Origin: JAWVZH01 sp033722295
Lineage (GTDB): Bacteria; Bacteroidota; Bacteroidia; Chitinophagales; Saprospiraceae
Assembly: GCA_033722295.1 (NCBI GenBank)
Contig: JAWVZH010000144.1
Location: 1-6,906 of the forward strand
Length of the DNA stretch: 6,906 bases
Direction of reading: 5' to 3'
Each line of letters opens with the position of its first letter. Within the stretch, counting starts at the first letter, position 1. The position numbers were made by a program, and so were the translations under genes. Shown here piece after piece: positions 4,924 through 6,906 of this stretch. The notes beneath the pieces were generated by a model, which ran no database searches, was not told the origin of the DNA, and was given only the letters and a program-made list of their open reading frames with translations.

Positions 4924-6906
4924 CTACCGTTGTCTCAGCACCTTCCTGATCAACAGATCGTTTTCTGTTTCAACAGCTATGAAGTATATACCGGTGGTCA
5001 TATCACCGAATTCATATGAGAATTTCTTATCATATGTTTCTACCCTGGCCAGTTTTTCACCCCGGCTATTGTAGATAGTCAGTGACAGAATGGGTTCCCT
5101 GGAGCTTTCGACGGTAATCCTTGTGTCGAATGGATTAGGAAAGACATTGACCACATTTTGTTCGACACCATTCACTGCTGTGATCAATTCTATAACAAAG
5201 GTATCACTGGTAACGGTGCAAAGATTACTGTCCATTACGATACAGTAATAACTTCCCGGACTCAAACTATCCAGGACCATGGAATCTCCCACGGTCGTGC
5301 CAATGTCGTTTTTCCAGAGATAAGCATAATCAGGAGTACCACCGGATACAAAAATCTCGATACGTCCGTCATTGGTCCCTGTACCGCTCATTTGAGTTAC
5401 ATTGGCTGAATCCACCATCAGAGGTGTAAGATCAGGTCCTACAGATATCTCATCAAAGCATCCAGTGGTGTCTATCAATTGAAATATTGTTGGTTCTGTC
5501 ACCTCGACAATCAGGCTGTCACCGTCCAGAGTCATTGTGTCTCCCTGTGAGATCACTCTCAAATCACCACTACCACCACTTCCGTTCAGACGATAGATAG
5601 CGGTATCTCCAGCACAACGGGCTTCTTTTATAGTTGTCGCGAGAAGTTCGAGGTCATTCAGAACATTTACTTCAAAGGTGCAAGTGTCAGCATTACCAGC
5701 TTCATCTCTTACCTCTATGGTAACTACCGTGATCCCGGCAGGGAATATTTCACCAGGTTCAGGTCCTTCCATGACATTATAAGCAAGACTGTCGCAGTTC
5801 TCCTCAACATCCGGAAGCGAGTAACTGAAAGTACAACTGCTTGTTGTGGTATCACCCGGACAGGCGATGACAGGTGCGATCGTATCATCATGAGTAATGA
5901 TGATCGTATCGGTCTGCATACAGTTTCTCGGATCTGTTAGCATATAAAAATGGGTGTCCACACCACCAGTAATAGAAATAGTATCACCAGACGGACCGTT
6001 CCAACCTCCTCCTGAATATGTAAATCTTACAGTAGTCGAGTCCTCAGGACAATCCACTGTTGTGGAATCTAGAATTTCGATCACATTCGGAGCCCTGTCA
6101 GGTACTTCGACATTCATTGAGTCGATGCATCCATCTGCATCGGTCACTTCCACATAATATGATCCCGCTGTCAATCCCGAAATAGACAGGGTAGTATCCC
6201 CATTATCCCATTCAATATCAAATGGGGCGGTACCACCGGAGATCTCGATCTCGATCGCTCCATCACTGCCCTGGTGGCAATCAGGAGTGTCTATTCTGAC
6301 GACTTCGATCGCGAACCCGGTATCCTGTCCTATGGTCAACATGACTTCGAGCAGGCAGTCATTATCATCCAGTATCTCTACAGTGTAGTCACCGGGAGTC
6401 AGACTATCCTGCTCACTGGTCGCACCAGAACTGGAGTAACCGTTGGACCATGAATAATCATACGGCGGTGTACCGCCTTCTGGACGCACACTGGCAAATC
6501 CAGAGCTATCCACAGTGCAGTTGGCATCTTCGGTGGTCACCTCCGCCTCCAGTTCTTCGGGTTCGGTTATTTCAATATCCATGGTTTCCTCGCAACCTTC
6601 AATGTCTGTTGCCGTAACGGTATAAGTATTAGCTCTGAGGTTGGCGATAAATGGGCCATTCTGGCCATTGGACCACTGATAGGAAAAACCACCATTGTTG
6701 CCCGATGCCTGCACCTGCACACTTCCGTCACTACCTCCATTACAACTGACATCCTGTTGACTGATTATCAAAATACTTGTCGGACTTGAAGGTTGGGAGA
6801 TCGTCACATCTTCGGTAGCCATATCACCATTGGAATCGGTTGCAGTTACGGTATAATTTCCCTGCGACAGATTGGTTGCCACCGCGCCTGACTGTCCGTT
6901 GGACCA
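4924..6906 (-). CDS. T9SS-exported surface protein with SprB-like repeats and HYR domain, C-terminal part
   Basis: These are the last 660 residues of a large secreted protein; the frame is open through the right edge (WSNGQSGA at the edge), so the N-terminus and signal peptide are missing. Order from the edge: partial repeat R0 (1-42), SprB-like repeats R1 (43-118), R2 (119-195) and R3 (196-273), a degenerate repeat R4 (274-341), one HYR domain (342-418, with DTIAPVIACPGD and FPAGITVVTIEVRDEAGN), degenerate R5 (419-492), R6 (493-573), and a T9SS type A sorting domain (about 584-660) with VFPNPF, GIYFIAV and a basic KVLRQR end. Typical repeat marks are GGTxPYxYxWSNG, LxxGxYTVxxTDxxGC and a Cys pair about 50 residues apart. 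By family, such proteins cross the inner membrane by Sec, the outer membrane by T9SS, and are attached or released at the surface as adhesins, sometimes in gliding. The exact role here is unknown. A GTG at 6880-6882 is an internal Val codon, not a start. Confidence 0.9.
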   Translation of the reverse strand, partial: WSNGQSGAVATNLSQGNYTVTATDSNGDMATEDVTISQPSSPTSILIISQQDVSCNGGSDGSVQVQASGNNGGFSYQWSNGQNGPFIANLRANTYTVTATDIEGCEETMDIEITEPEELEAEVTTEDANCTVDSSGFASVRPEGGTPPYDYSWSNGYSSSGATSEQDSLTPGDYTVEILDDNDCLLEVMLTIGQDTGFAIEVVRIDTPDCHQGSDGAIEIEISGGTAPFDIEWDNGDTTLSISGLTAGSYYVEVTDADGCIDSMNVEVPDRAPNVIEILDSTTVDCPEDSTTVRFTYSGGGWNGPSGDTISITGGVDTHFYMLTDPRNCMQTDTIIITHDDTIAPVIACPGDTTTSSCTFSYSLPDVEENCDSLAYNVMEGPEPGEIFPAGITVVTIEVRDEAGNADTCTFEVNVLNDLELLATTIKEARCAGDTAIYRLNGSGGSGDLRVISQGDTMTLDGDSLIVEVTEPTIFQLIDTTGCFDEISVGPDLTPLMVDSANVTQMSGTGTNDGRIEIFVSGGTPDYAYLWKNDIGTTVGDSMVLDSLSPGSYYCIVMDSNLCTVTSDTFVIELITAVNGVEQNVVNVFPNPFDTRITVESSREPILSLTIYNSRGEKLARVETYDKKFSYEFGDMTTGIYFIAVETENDLLIRKVLRQR
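6088..6906 (-). repeat. Tandem SprB-like protein repeats R0-R3
   Basis: Successive units are coded at 6781-6906 (partial), 6553-6780, 6322-6552 and 6088-6321. The Trp codons of the W(S/D)NG core lie at 6904-6906, 6673-6675, 6448-6450 and 6208-6210, a period of 75 to 80 codons. R0, R1 and R2 share the DNA core TGGTCCAA(C/T)GG on the - strand, while R3 reads WDNG with different codons. R1-R3 each keep two Cys residues 50-54 apart; visible R0 has Asp where the second Cys is expected. The array continues outside the window to an unknown extent. Confidence 0.85.

Noticed and set aside
5196..5203. CAAAGGTA, a - strand TAnnTTTG match
   Set aside because: It sits inside the repeat protein's coding sequence with no gene starting downstream; a chance match.
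6880..6882. GTG at 6882 on the - strand as start of the repeat protein
   Set aside because: The frame is open to the window edge with a recognisable WSNG repeat core upstream, and no signal peptide follows the GTG.
6088..6906. CRISPR-like regular repeats
   Set aside because: The periodicity is at protein level (75-80 codons) within one open frame; there are no short identical repeats with spacers.

Overview
This 6.9 kb window carries ordinary chromosomal genes of a member of the Bacteroidota. Four independent signs point there: a C-terminal type IX secretion (T9SS) sorting domain on a SprB-repeat protein; an outer-membrane receptor with a CarboxypepD_reg-like domain, plug and barrel; a DUF6340-like tail; and TAnnTTTG promoter elements with no good Shine-Dalgarno sites. 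The mix of SprB-like repeats with an HYR domain would suit Saprospiria or Flavobacteriia-type bacteria, but that finer placement is inference.

Layout: (1) 1-300, + strand, is the 3' end of a gene with a TPR-like helical C-terminus, probably DUF6340. (2) 380-2173, + strand, is lepA (elongation factor 4), complete. It has its own promoter element almost touching the start codon and a terminator at 2194-2218. (3) 2407-4839, + strand, is a TonB-dependent-receptor-like outer-membrane beta-barrel protein. It is preceded by a TAnnTTTG element and a predicted 5' leader hairpin. (4) 4863-4902 is a strong stem-loop between convergent genes, usable in both directions. (5) 4924-6906, - strand, is the C-terminal 660 residues of a secreted, Cys-rich modular surface protein: SprB-like repeats, one HYR domain, two more repeats, then the T9SS sorting domain. 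Its start lies beyond the right edge.

The four genes look like separate transcription units rather than one pathway. LepA acts on ribosomes in the cytoplasm. The receptor and the SprB-repeat protein both end up at the outer membrane or cell surface, by different export routes (Sec plus BAM, and Sec plus T9SS). No SusD partner, mobile element, CRISPR array or RNA gene was seen.

I found no convincing undescribed system. The points most worth a second look are the probable leaderless lepA transcript, the 5' leader hairpin of the receptor mRNA, and the HYR domain set between two degenerate SprB-like repeats.
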